DNA from: Streptomyces sp. NBC_01314
Lineage (GTDB): Bacteria > Actinomycetota > Actinomycetes > Streptomycetales > Streptomycetaceae
NCBI RefSeq assembly: GCF_041435215.1
Contig: NZ_CP108394.1
Coordinates: 1,054,001 to 1,118,000, forward strand
DNA: 64,000 bases
Direction of reading: 5' to 3'
Position numbers and translations under genes: made by a program. Under the pieces are notes generated by a model. The model did no database searches, was not told where the DNA came from, and saw nothing but the letters and a program-made list of their open reading frames with translations. Of this stretch, positions 25,304-34,702 are shown piece by piece; position 1 is the stretch's first letter, and the number at the start of each line of letters is the position of its first letter.

Positions 25304-26083
25304 ATGCCTCGCGCGAACGAGCCCGGCCGCTCCGTCAGCTCCCGACTGTGGGATCTGCTGTTTGCCTTCGACCCCCACCACACCGAACTGAGCCTCGCCG
25401 ACCTGGTCCGACGCACCGGCATGCCGCACGCCACCGCCAGGCGCCTCACGCTGGAACTCGTGGAGGTCGGAGCCCTGGAGCGCACCAGCGACAACCGGTT
25501 CGCGATCGGCCTGTCGCTGTGGCGCCTCGGGACCCTCGCGCCGCGCGCCGAGACCCTCCGCAGCGCCGCGCAGCCGTTCGTGGAGGATCTGTACACGGCT
25601 CTTCGCCAGCATGTGCAGCTGGCCGTCCTCCAGGGCGACCAGGCCGTGATCATCGAGCGCCTGTCGGCGGTCAACGCCGTGGAGCTGACGTCGCAGGTCG
25701 GCGGCCAGCTGCCCCTGCACTGCTCAGGTGTCGGCAAGGTGCTTCTGAGCCACAGCGGTCCGGCCTTCATCGATGAGGTGCTGGCGGGAAGGCTGCGGCG
25801 CTTCACTCCCAGGACGGTCGTGGATCCGGCCGAACTCCGTCGTGAACTGGCGTCCTGTCGCTCGACCGGAACGGTGGTCGTCAAGGAGGAGTTGAGCGAG
25901 GGCGCCGAGTCGGTCGCGACGCGCATCATCGACGGCAGCGGCAAGGTCGTCGCGGCTCTGTCCGTCGTGGTGGCTGCGGGCTCGATCAAGCTGCAGGCCG
26001 CCGTTCCCTCGCTGGTCGCGAGCGGACTGGGGTTGTCCAGGAGTCTCGGCTGGAGGCCGGGCATCCCCATTCGCGCTTCGTGA
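25304..26083 (+). CDS. IclR family transcriptional regulator
   Basis: A 259-residue regulator with an N-terminal winged HTH (LSLADLVRRTGMPHATARRLTLELVEVG in outline, about 29-56) and a C-terminal IclR effector domain (about 80-250) including LPLHCSGVGKVLLSH and VATRIIDGSGKVVAALSVV. AAGGAGAGG precedes the ATG. It is divergent from the FAD hydroxylase, with 145 bases between them that include an imperfect dyad (CCAACGAACATTGG at 25251-25264). IclR members of aromatic operons (PcaR, PobR, MhpR types) often activate or repress the neighbouring hydroxylase in response to the aromatic substrate. Confidence 0.9.
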   Translation: MPRANEPGRSVSSRLWDLLFAFDPHHTELSLADLVRRTGMPHATARRLTLELVEVGALERTSDNRFAIGLSLWRLGTLAPRAETLRSAAQPFVEDLYTALRQHVQLAVLQGDQAVIIERLSAVNAVELTSQVGGQLPLHCSGVGKVLLSHSGPAFIDEVLAGRLRRFTPRTVVDPAELRRELASCRSTGTVVVKEELSEGAESVATRIIDGSGKVVAALSVVVAAGSIKLQAAVPSLVASGLGLSRSLGWRPGIPIRAS

Positions 26084-26219
26084 CCTTCCGTGTGCGCGTC
26101 TCGTGACCTTCCGCGGGTCGAGGCGGCCGGTGCGTCATGCGGAGGGGGTGCCGCCGGAAAAGCTGCATCGGCCGAGACGCCGTCCCTCATCGGTCGGTCG
26201 AAAACCACGCCCGCATGGC

Positions 26220-26279
26220 AACGGACCACACCTCACGGGCCAGATCATCGTGGCGGACGGCGGCAGGACGCGCCGCTGA
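26220..26279 (+). pseudogene. Tail fragment of a short-chain dehydrogenase
   Basis: A plus-strand frame reads NGPHLTGQIIVADGGRTRR and stops with TGA. LTGQxIxVDGG is the standard C-terminal signature of SDR enzymes. Nothing upstream in any frame resembles the rest of an SDR, so only about 19 codons remain. It lies between the IclR gene and pcaJ, in a gap of 306 bases that otherwise holds nothing recognised. Confidence 0.45.
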
Positions 26280-26389
26280 GAGCGACGGTCCGGCCGCCAG
26301 GGCGGCGGCAACGGCCCGACCGGCGTCCAAGAGACGTCGCCCGCGTACCTCAGCCGAGTGCTCGCACGCACCCGCCCGAGCGGCCGGGA

Positions 26390-27079
26390 TCAGGGCAACG
26401 TGATGCCGAGTCGGTCCGCGAGCTCGTGGGCGCTGACGCCGTACGTCTCCCGGATCCGTACGCCCTCGGGGCCGACGTCGAAAACGCCGTGGTCCGTGTA
26501 GACGCGGCTGACGCAGCCGACGCCGGTGAGCGGGTAGGTGCACCTGGGCACGAGCTTGGGCTCGCCGGAGCGGGTGAAGAGCGTCATCATCACGTAGACG
26601 TCCTTGGCCCCGATGGCGAGGTCCATGGCGCCGCCGACGGCGGGGATGTCGTCGGGCTTTCCGGTGTGCCAGTTGGCGAGGTCGCCGTCGAAGGCGACCT
26701 GGTACGCCCCGAGGACGCAGACGTCGAGGTGCCCGCCGCGCATCATCGCGAAGGAGTCGGCGTGGTGGAAGTACGCCGCCCCCGGCAGTTCGGTCACCGG
26801 GACCTTGCCGGCGTTGGTCAGGTCGGGGTCGATCGCGTCGCCCTCGGCCTTCGGCCCCATGTTGAGCATGCCGTTCTCGGTGTGCAGCACCACACCGGCG
26901 TCGGCCGGGAGGTGGTCGGCGATCCTGGTGGGCTGCCCGATCCCGAGGTTGACGAAGGCGCCGGCCGGGATGTCGCGTGCGATGACGGCGGCCAGCTCGT
27001 CCGTCGAGAGCCGGTGGTCGGCGCTCTGCGGCACCCCGGCGTTCTTCCGGCCGCTCGTGGTGGTTGACGTGGTGGTCAT
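26390..27079 (-). CDS. pcaJ: 3-oxoadipate CoA-transferase subunit B
   Basis: A 229-residue beta subunit of a class I CoA-transferase. It contains VNLGIGQPTRIADHL (about 43-57), the catalytic glutamate region HTENGMLNMGP (about 67-77), and GGHLDVCVLGAYQVAFDG (about 114-131). It transfers CoA from succinyl-CoA to 3-oxoadipate, the penultimate step of the beta-ketoadipate pathway. The ATG at 27079 overlaps the stop of pcaI by four bases; the longer frame upstream is inside pcaI. The Thr/Ser-rich first 12 residues (MTTTSTTTSGR) are unusual but follow the coupled start. Confidence 0.93.
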   Translation of the reverse strand: MTTTSTTTSGRKNAGVPQSADHRLSTDELAAVIARDIPAGAFVNLGIGQPTRIADHLPADAGVVLHTENGMLNMGPKAEGDAIDPDLTNAGKVPVTELPGAAYFHHADSFAMMRGGHLDVCVLGAYQVAFDGDLANWHTGKPDDIPAVGGAMDLAIGAKDVYVMMTLFTRSGEPKLVPRCTYPLTGVGCVSRVYTDHGVFDVGPEGVRIRETYGVSAHELADRLGITLP

Positions 27080-27767
27080 CGGGCCCCCTGGACGGTGTAG
27101 TGGCGGGCCTCCACCTGGACGACCCGGTCGACGTAGATGGACGGGGTGACGATGGCCTCGGGGTCGAGCGTCCCGGCCTCGACGACCTCGGCGACCTGGA
27201 CGATGGTCGTCGTCGCGGCCGTGGCCATGACCGGTCCGAAGTTGCGGGCGGTCTTGCGGAAGACGAGGTTGCCCAGGGTGTCCGCGGTGTGCGCGCCGAT
27301 CAGCGCGTAGTCGCCCTTGATGGGGTACTCCAGCAGGTACTTCCGGCCGTCGATCTCGCGCTCCTCCTTGCCCTCGGCCAACGGCGTGCCGACCGCGGTC
27401 GGGCAGTAGAACGCGCCGATGCCGGCACCGGCCGCGCGCATCCGCTCGGCGAGGTTGCCCTGCGGTACCACTTCGAGGTCGATCTTCCCCTCGCGGTAGA
27501 GGCCGTCGAAGACCCAGGAGTCTGACTGGCGTGGAAAGGAGCAGAGCACCTTGCGCACCCGGCCGGCGGCCAGGAGCGCGGCCAGCCCGACCTCGCCGTT
27601 GCCCGCGTTGTTGGACACGATGGTGAGGTCCTTCGCACCCTGCCGGATGAGCGCGTCGATCAGGTCGAACGGCATTCCCGCCAGGCCGAAGCCGCCGACG
27701 AGGACGGTGGAGCCGTCCTCGATCCCGGCGACCGCCGCTTCGGCGCTCTCGACGATCTCCGCCCTGC

Positions 27768-27771
<4 letters not shown>
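27076..27771 (-). CDS. pcaI: 3-oxoadipate CoA-transferase subunit A
   Basis: A 231-residue alpha subunit with the family motifs TVLVGGFGLAGMPFDLIDAL (about 22-41), SNNAGNGEVGLAALL (about 53-67) and NGxxFRKTARNFGPVMATAA-type C-terminal region. It forms the CoA-transferase heterodimer with PcaJ. Four-base overlaps join it to pcaF upstream and pcaJ downstream, so the three genes form one transcription unit in the order pcaF-pcaI-pcaJ. Confidence 0.93.
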
Positions 27772-28979
<1,208 letters not shown>

Positions 28980-29021
28980 GGCAGCGACGGTAGTCCCGGG
29001 CCGCGATATTCTGAAGTATGT

Positions 29022-29041
29022 ATATCCAAGCCGATTGATAT
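29022..29041. promoter_or_regulatory. LysR-type operator between pcaF and the LysR gene
   Basis: ATATC-N10-GATAT is a perfect 5-base dyad in an AT-rich stretch (about 29005-29050) that stands out from the GC-rich surroundings. It fits the T-N11-A rule for LysR regulators and ends 9 bases before the LysR start codon, allowing autoregulation and control of pcaFIJ. Confidence 0.6.
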
Positions 29042-29050
29042 GGATGACAT

Positions 29051-29932
29051 ATGGATCTGCGTCATCTTCGGTACTTCGTGGCGGTCGCCGAGGAGCGTCA
29101 CTTCGGTCGCGCCGCCGAGCGGCTCCACATGGCCCAGCCGCCGCTCTCCCAGCAGATCCGCCAGCTGGAGGCCGAGCTCGGCGTCGAACTGCTCCACCGC
29201 ACCACGCGCCGCGTCGACCTCACCGAGGCCGGCCGGGCCTACCTGGAGCGGGTGCGCGCGATCCTCGCCGACGTCGACGAGGCCTCCCACCACGCACGGC
29301 GCGTCGCCGCCGGCACGGTCGGTCACCTCGCGATCGGGTGCGTGGGCTCGGCGACCTACAGCGTCCTGCCCGCGCTGTCGCGGCGGCTCGCGGAGGAGCT
29401 TCCCGGCGTCGACTTCTCCTTCCGCGGCGAGATGCTCGCGCCCGACCAGGTCGAGGCGCTGCGCAGCGGCACGATCGATGTCGCGCTCCTGCGTCCTCCG
29501 GTGGCCGACCTCTCCCTGACCGTGCGTACGCTGCGCCGGGACCGGCTCGTCGTCGCCGTACCGGTCGACCACCCGCTCGCCCGCCGGTCACGCCTTCGCG
29601 TCGCGGACCTCGCCGGCGCCGACCTGATCGTGCACTCCGCCGACCGCCGGTCGGTGATGTACGACGTCGTCCTGGGCCTTCTGCGCGACGCCGGTGTCGA
29701 GCCGCACATCCGCCACGAGGTCGGCGAGACCTCGACGCTGGTCACGCTCGTGGCCGGCGGCCTCGGCGTCGCGGTCGTGCCCGAGCCCGTGACGGCGTTG
29801 ACGCTCGACGGCGTCGCCTACCTGCCGCTGGCCGGGGCCGACGCACGCGTGGAGCTGGCCGTGGCCCACCGCGCCGACCGTTCCGAGCCGCACCTGGCGC
29901 GCACCGTGGGGATCATCAAGGCGATGTTCTGA
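29051..29932 (+). CDS. LysR family regulator of the pca genes
   Basis: A 293-residue LysR protein: HTH in MDLRHLRYFVAVAEERHFGRAAERL and onward (residues 1-60, SQQIRQLEAELGVELLHRTT), and a substrate-binding domain (about 90-293) with the CatM/BenM-like start GHLAIGCVGSATYSVLPALSRR. CatM-type regulators bind cis,cis-muconate; those that control pcaIJF respond to beta-ketoadipate. Divergence from pcaFIJ with a dyad in between supports that role. The ATG follows GGATGACAT, a weak ribosome site. The ligand is inferred, not shown. Confidence 0.9.
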   Translation: MDLRHLRYFVAVAEERHFGRAAERLHMAQPPLSQQIRQLEAELGVELLHRTTRRVDLTEAGRAYLERVRAILADVDEASHHARRVAAGTVGHLAIGCVGSATYSVLPALSRRLAEELPGVDFSFRGEMLAPDQVEALRSGTIDVALLRPPVADLSLTVRTLRRDRLVVAVPVDHPLARRSRLRVADLAGADLIVHSADRRSVMYDVVLGLLRDAGVEPHIRHEVGETSTLVTLVAGGLGVAVVPEPVTALTLDGVAYLPLAGADARVELAVAHRADRSEPHLARTVGIIKAMF

Positions 29933-30454
29933 GACGTCCGCCGACGCCGGAAGAGCCGCTTTCGCAGGGCACGACCCGCCTGGGAGACCCCTCGTCGAGT
30001 GCCCAGCCGAGCGATGAGGTTCGCCCACGAGGGCCTCTTTCCAGCGGGTGGTGTTCGCGGCGGCCGGGGGGTCGCCCTGCGCCGTGGCGAACGGAGGCCG
30101 AGGCGCTCGGCGCTTCCCGGGTCATGCTGATCGCGTGGTGTCCCACGAGAGGGCGCGCACGCTGGTGTCGCATGTCAAACGCTTCGAGCGCAGGGCCGCC
30201 GCCACCCGTCAGCCGCCACCCGCCGGCAGCGTCGTCGACGGCACGTGGAGCCGAGTGCGCTTCGACATCGTCCTCGCGCCCGTAGGTGTCTGACGGCGCC
30301 TGCCGCTCCGACTCGCTCTTCCGGGTGCGACCCGACCCCTCCACGGCGACCACCCCCCTTCCGTCAACCGGCGGAACACCCTGTGCGTCATGGTCTGCGA
30401 CAGCCTCCCCGCCGACCACAATGAGCCACCGACGCACCGTGGAAGGAACCCCCC
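29933..30454. other. Intergenic stretch of about 520 bases with no recognised gene
   Basis: Between the LysR gene and a methyltransferase gene there are only short, arginine-rich frames without ribosome sites. No repeats, hairpins or domain remnants were recognised. Confidence 0.4.
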
Positions 30455-31246
30455 GTGGCCGACTACTCACTGACCCTCGACGACTCGGAGATCGCGCGCT
30501 ACCGGCTCATGGCCGACATCGCCGAGCGGCGTGAACGCGAGCTGTGGACGGCCGCCGGGGTGGTGCCCGGGGCGCGGATCGCGGACGTGGGGTGCGGACC
30601 GGGCGCGCTCTCGGTGCGGCTGGCGGACATCGCCGCCCCCGGCGGCGCCGTATGGGCGGTGGACCGCGACGGTGACGCGCTGGCCGTCGCCGCCGCGCTC
30701 GCCGAACGCTCCGGCGTCCCCGTGCACACCTCCACCGGCTCCGCCGACGCCACCGCGCTGGCCGAGGGCACGTTCGACGTGGTGATGCTCCGGCACGTCC
30801 TCGCCCACAACGGCGGCCGGGAGCAGGCGATCGTGAACCACCTCGCCGAACTGGCCAGGCCCGGCGGCGTGGTGTATCTCGTCGACATCGACGCGACCGG
30901 TTTCCGGCTGCGGGGCGCCCCCGCCGCGTACGACGAGATGAGCGAGCGCTATCAAGAACTGCACCGACGCCGGGGCAACGACCTCGCCGTGGGCACCCGG
31001 CTCGACGAACTCCTCACCAAGGCCGGCCTCGAAGTCATCGCCTACGAGGGCCACATCAACGTCATGACACCCCCGCCCGGCATGCGCGGCCCCGCCTGGG
31101 CCGCCCGCGACGCCCTGCTCGCCGAAGGCCTTGTCACCCCGGACGACATCGCTCGCTGGGACACGGCGTTCCAACAGGCCGAACAGGTCAGCACCGGCCT
31201 CCGTTTCTTCGGCAACACGTACATCGCCCTTGGCCGCCGCTCCTGA
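30455..31246 (+). CDS. Class I SAM-dependent methyltransferase
   Basis: A 263-residue methyltransferase. Motif I is IADVGCGPGALSVRLA (about 43-58), motif II ends in AVDRDGDAL (about 70-78), and the acidic post-loop is GTFDVVMLRHVLAHN (about 107-121). The C-terminal half carries LRGAPAAYDEMSERY and a hydrophobic lid, as in small-molecule methyltransferases of the UbiE/arsM type. The start is GTG with GAAGGAA upstream. The acceptor is unknown; no biosynthetic genes are adjacent. Confidence 0.85.
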   Translation: MADYSLTLDDSEIARYRLMADIAERRERELWTAAGVVPGARIADVGCGPGALSVRLADIAAPGGAVWAVDRDGDALAVAAALAERSGVPVHTSTGSADATALAEGTFDVVMLRHVLAHNGGREQAIVNHLAELARPGGVVYLVDIDATGFRLRGAPAAYDEMSERYQELHRRRGNDLAVGTRLDELLTKAGLEVIAYEGHINVMTPPPGMRGPAWAARDALLAEGLVTPDDIARWDTAFQQAEQVSTGLRFFGNTYIALGRRS

Positions 31247-31319
31247 CACCGGCCCCTGCGAGCCGACATGGCCGACGGCATCCGCAAGAGCTGAGCCGAC
31301 CGTCGCGCGAGCCGGAACG

Positions 31320-32861
31320 TCAGTTGACGCCCCGGCCACGCCCAAACCAGTACGGCTCCCGCAGCTTGAACTTCTGGATCTTCCCGGTCGCCGTCCTCGG
31401 GATGGCCTCCCGGAACTCCACACTCGTCGGCGCCTTGTACCCCGCCATCCGCTCCTTGCAGTACGCGATGATCTCCGCCTCGCTCACCGCCGCTCCCCCG
31501 GCCAGGACGATCAGCGCCTTGATCGTCTCGCCCCACTTGGCGTCCGGCACTCCGATGACCGCGACCTCAGCCACCCCGGGGTGGCTGAAGATCGTGTCCT
31601 CCACCTCGATCGACGACACGTTCTCACCGCCGGTGATGATGACGTCCTTCTTCCGGTCCGAGATCGTCAGATGTCCGTCCCCGGCGTCGATGGTCCCGCC
31701 GTCGCCCGTGTGGAACCAGCCGTCCTCCAGCACGGCCGCCGTCTCCTCCGGCTTCTCCCAGTAGGCGTCGAGGACCACGTTCGACCGCGCCAACACCTCA
31801 CCGGATCGGGCCACTTCGAGCTTCACACCGAGCGCCGGCAGCCCCGCTCGCGACAGCTTCCGCGCACGCTCCTCGCCCCGCAGGGCCTCGTCCTCGGGCC
31901 GCGCGCGGTTGAACGTAAGGAGCGGAGAGGTCTCCGTCAGGCCGTAGATCTGGGTGAACTCCCAGCCCAGTTCCTCCTCGACCCGCTGGATCATCCGGCT
32001 CGGCGGCGGCGCTCCCGCACACACGATCCGAACCCGGTCGCGCCCGGGCATCGGGCCCTCCCAGGCCGCCGCCGCGTCGAGCACCGCGTTCCACACCGCC
32101 GGCGCGCCGCACATCAACGTCACGCCGTGTTCGTCCACCCGGCGCAGGATCTCGGCCCCGTCGGCCTTGCGCAGCACCACCTGCTTGGCGCCGAGCCCGG
32201 CCATCACGAACGGCATCCCCCAGCCGTTGCAGTGGAACATCGGCAACGTGTGCAGGTACACGTCCCGCTCCCATGCCCGGGTGTGCAGACCGAAGGTCAG
32301 TCCGTTCACCCAGATGTTGCGGTGCGTGAGCTGAACTCCCTTGGGCCGTGCGGTCGTTCCCGACGTGTAGTTGATCGTCGCGGTGGCGTCCTCGTCCGGG
32401 CTCGACCAGCGCCGCGGCTCCACCCCGAAACGCATCAGCTCCGTCTCCGTCTGCTCCCCCAGCGTGAACCGGTGGGCCACCTCGACGCCGGCGACCGTGT
32501 CCCGCACCTCGGGATCGACCAGCAGCACCGAGGCGCCACTCTGACGTACCACGTACTCGATCTCCTCCGCCTTCAGACGGAAGTTGACCGGCACACAGAT
32601 CCGCCCGCTCATCGGCACCGCGAACAGCAGCTCCAGCAGCCGGGCCGAGTTGTGGCTGACCACCGCCACCCGCTCGCCTTCCCCCACCCCCAGCGCGTCC
32701 AGCCCCGCCTGCCAGGCCCGCACCCGCTCGCCCAACCGCCCGTACGTCGACGGCGCCACCGGCACCGCGGGCTGATTCGGCTCGTCGATCACGCCTGGAC
32801 TCTCGGCGAACCCCAGCTCCGCCCTGTCCAGGAAGTCGGCAATCGTCATCGGAACGCGCAT
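31320..32861 (-). CDS. Acyl-CoA synthetase (AMP-forming)
   Basis: A 513-residue ANL-family ligase. The ATP loop is YTSGTTARPKG (about 165-175), the A5 motif is QIYGLTETSPL (about 300-310), A7 is YWEKPEETAAVLEDGWFHTGD and A8 is DRKKDVIITGGENVSSIEVE; the catalytic Lys is in RTATGKIQKF near the C-terminus. It should adenylate and thioesterify a medium or long acyl chain, or an aryl acid. The ATG at 32861 follows GGGAGTGGGAGAC. An earlier in-frame start at 33047 adds 62 residues of non-family sequence and was rejected. Confidence 0.92.
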   Translation of the reverse strand: MRVPMTIADFLDRAELGFAESPGVIDEPNQPAVPVAPSTYGRLGERVRAWQAGLDALGVGEGERVAVVSHNSARLLELLFAVPMSGRICVPVNFRLKAEEIEYVVRQSGASVLLVDPEVRDTVAGVEVAHRFTLGEQTETELMRFGVEPRRWSSPDEDATATINYTSGTTARPKGVQLTHRNIWVNGLTFGLHTRAWERDVYLHTLPMFHCNGWGMPFVMAGLGAKQVVLRKADGAEILRRVDEHGVTLMCGAPAVWNAVLDAAAAWEGPMPGRDRVRIVCAGAPPPSRMIQRVEEELGWEFTQIYGLTETSPLLTFNRARPEDEALRGEERARKLSRAGLPALGVKLEVARSGEVLARSNVVLDAYWEKPEETAAVLEDGWFHTGDGGTIDAGDGHLTISDRKKDVIITGGENVSSIEVEDTIFSHPGVAEVAVIGVPDAKWGETIKALIVLAGGAAVSEAEIIAYCKERMAGYKAPTSVEFREAIPRTATGKIQKFKLREPYWFGRGRGVN

Positions 32862-33268
32862 CTGTCTCCCACTCCCACCCGGTGCTACCCAGCGGCTCAT
32901 ACGACTGGACCAGGTAACCCCACGACGCACGGACGGTGGTCGAGGCTGACGACGCGGCGTGTCCGGCGGTGACGGAGCGGCGTGTTCGGCGGGCGGTTCG
33001 ACCGGGCACAGCGGGAGGGGACGCGGCAGCTCGGCCCTGGGAGCCAAGGCCCTCCCCCAGTCGGCAAAGGCCAGCGAAGGCGGGCGCTGACCTGCGGGGT
33101 TACCGTTCTTCCTGGACCCGTTCCGCAGCTGTCCGTCGGTGTACGGCGATCAGCAGAAGGCATCGGTGAGGCTTATCCGGGCATTTGTCGGGAACTCGCG
33201 GTACGCAGCGGTCGTCGGCGGGGCTCCGGCCCGGCGGGCGATCTCGGGTAACGGATGAGGGAGAAGCC

Positions 33269-34456
33269 GTGACCGTTCGTGTAGGCGTAGAGGAAGAGTT
33301 TCATGTTCTGGACGCGGAGAGCGGGCGGCTGGTACCAGGAGCCGGTGCGGTTCTCGGTCGCCTGCGCAGATCCGAGTTCAAGAACGAGCTGCAGCGGTCG
33401 TCGGTGGAGTGGAACAGCCAGGTGCACGCCTCCCTGGAGTCCCTGCACGCCGATCTGTCCGGGGCGCGGCGACGGCTGGACGCGGCCGCCTCCGGGCTGG
33501 GGCTGGCCGTCGTCGCGGCCGGGACCGTGCCGTTCGCGCGGGTGACGTCCGGTGACCCCACCCCCGATTTCCGCTACCGGCACATGGTCGACGAGTACCG
33601 GCAGGTCGCCGACGAGCATCTGGTGTGCAGCGCGCAGGTCCATGTCGACGTACCCGATCGCGACACGGCCGTGCGCATCATGTGTGCCGTCTCGCCGTGG
33701 CTGCCACCGCTGCTGGCGCTGTCCGCCAGCTCACCGTTCTGGCTCGGCGCCGACACGGGATACGCGAGCTGGCGCACGATGCTGTGGCAGCGCTGGCCCA
33801 CCGCCGGGCCGGTCGGCTGCTTCGCCGGAGCCGCCGAGTACGACGCCGCGGTCGAGGGTCTGATCCGCTCCGGCGTGATCACGGATCCGGGAATGATCTA
33901 CTACGACATACGGCCGAGCCAGCACCAACGGACGCTGGAACTGCGCATCTGCGACGCCTGTCCCCGCCCCGAGACGGTCGTGCTCATCACCGGGCTGTTC
34001 CGCGCCCTGGTCGAGGACGCCCGGAGGCGGCTGCAGGAGCCGGGGCAGGCCTGTGACGGCGAGCACGCATGGCTTCGGTCCGCGGTCTGGCGTGCGGCCC
34101 AGGCGGGCCTGGAGGGCGACCTGGTCGACCCGGTCACCCGCCTCGCCGCACCCGCCCCCACCGTCCTGCGCGGCATGCTCCGGCGGCTGCGCCCGACCCT
34201 GGAGGCCTTCGGCGACTGGGACACCGTACGCACGCTCACGCAGGAGGCGTTGACCCGGGGCAGCGCGGCCCACCGCCTGCGCGGGGTGGCCAAGGAGGAG
34301 GGCCTGCTCGCCTGCGTCGGGACGTTGGTCGCCGAGACCCGTGGCGAGCGCGGGAAGCGCCCCGCCGACAAGGCCGTCCGCCGACCCGTCGCGGTGGCCG
34401 ATGCCGCCCCGCCCGGGGCCCCGGCACCGTACTCGGTGGGGACCCTCGGCGGCTGA
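33269..34456 (+). CDS. Carboxylate-amine ligase (GCS2/YbdK family)
   Basis: A 395-residue protein beginning with the family signature VGVEEEFHVLDAESGRLVPG (residues 4-23), with NELQRSSVEWNSQ (about 45-57) and the ATP/metal residues in HQRTLELRICDACP (about 222-235). YbdK proteins have weak gamma-glutamylcysteine ligase activity; their true acceptors are mostly unknown. GTG at 33269 follows GAGGGAGAAG. It is followed by a tiny ORF, an asparagine-synthase-like amidotransferase and an S9 peptidase on the same strand, which argues for a dedicated peptide- or amide-forming pathway and not glutathione or mycothiol synthesis. Confidence 0.87.
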   Translation: MTVRVGVEEEFHVLDAESGRLVPGAGAVLGRLRRSEFKNELQRSSVEWNSQVHASLESLHADLSGARRRLDAAASGLGLAVVAAGTVPFARVTSGDPTPDFRYRHMVDEYRQVADEHLVCSAQVHVDVPDRDTAVRIMCAVSPWLPPLLALSASSPFWLGADTGYASWRTMLWQRWPTAGPVGCFAGAAEYDAAVEGLIRSGVITDPGMIYYDIRPSQHQRTLELRICDACPRPETVVLITGLFRALVEDARRRLQEPGQACDGEHAWLRSAVWRAAQAGLEGDLVDPVTRLAAPAPTVLRGMLRRLRPTLEAFGDWDTVRTLTQEALTRGSAAHRLRGVAKEEGLLACVGTLVAETRGERGKRPADKAVRRPVAVADAAPPGAPAPYSVGTLGG

Positions 34457-34591
34457 GACCCGGGCGGTCGTGCAGAAAGGCAGGCACCGCCGTTGCCCGC
34501 GACAAGATGCCTCGGCGCGGAGAACCTGGACGGAGAGGCCGTCGTCCGCCCCGTGGTGCGGTGCCGCCTGTGATCAAGGAGAGTGGCTCGC

Positions 34592-34702
34592 ATGCCCAGC
34601 AGCAAGACCGACACGAATGCGAATCCGAGCGGCTCGTGCTCGCTCACGGCTCCGCCTCCGAGCACGGCCGGCTGTCGCCCTCTGCGAGGGGGTGCGGCCT
34701 GA
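34592..34702 (+). CDS. Candidate 36-residue peptide, translationally coupled to amidotransferase
   Basis: An ORF of 36 codons starts with ATG 10 bases after AAGGAGA, the best ribosome site in this gap, and ends with TGA whose last base is the A of the amidotransferase ATG (TGATG). The product begins MPSSKTDTNANPSGSCSLTA and ends in a Gly-Gly-Ala-Ala tail, with two Cys and many Ser/Thr/Pro. It might be a substrate peptide or only a coupling ORF that tunes translation of the next gene. No family is recognised. The amidotransferase also has its own GAGGGGG site. Confidence 0.4.
   Translation: MPSSKTDTNANPSGSCSLTAPPPSTAGCRPLRGGAA

Noticed and set aside
33269..34456. Ligase considered as glutathione-type glutamate-cysteine ligase
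   Set aside because: Actinomycetes generally use mycothiol; no glutathione synthetase gene is adjacent, and the neighbours point to amide/peptide chemistry.
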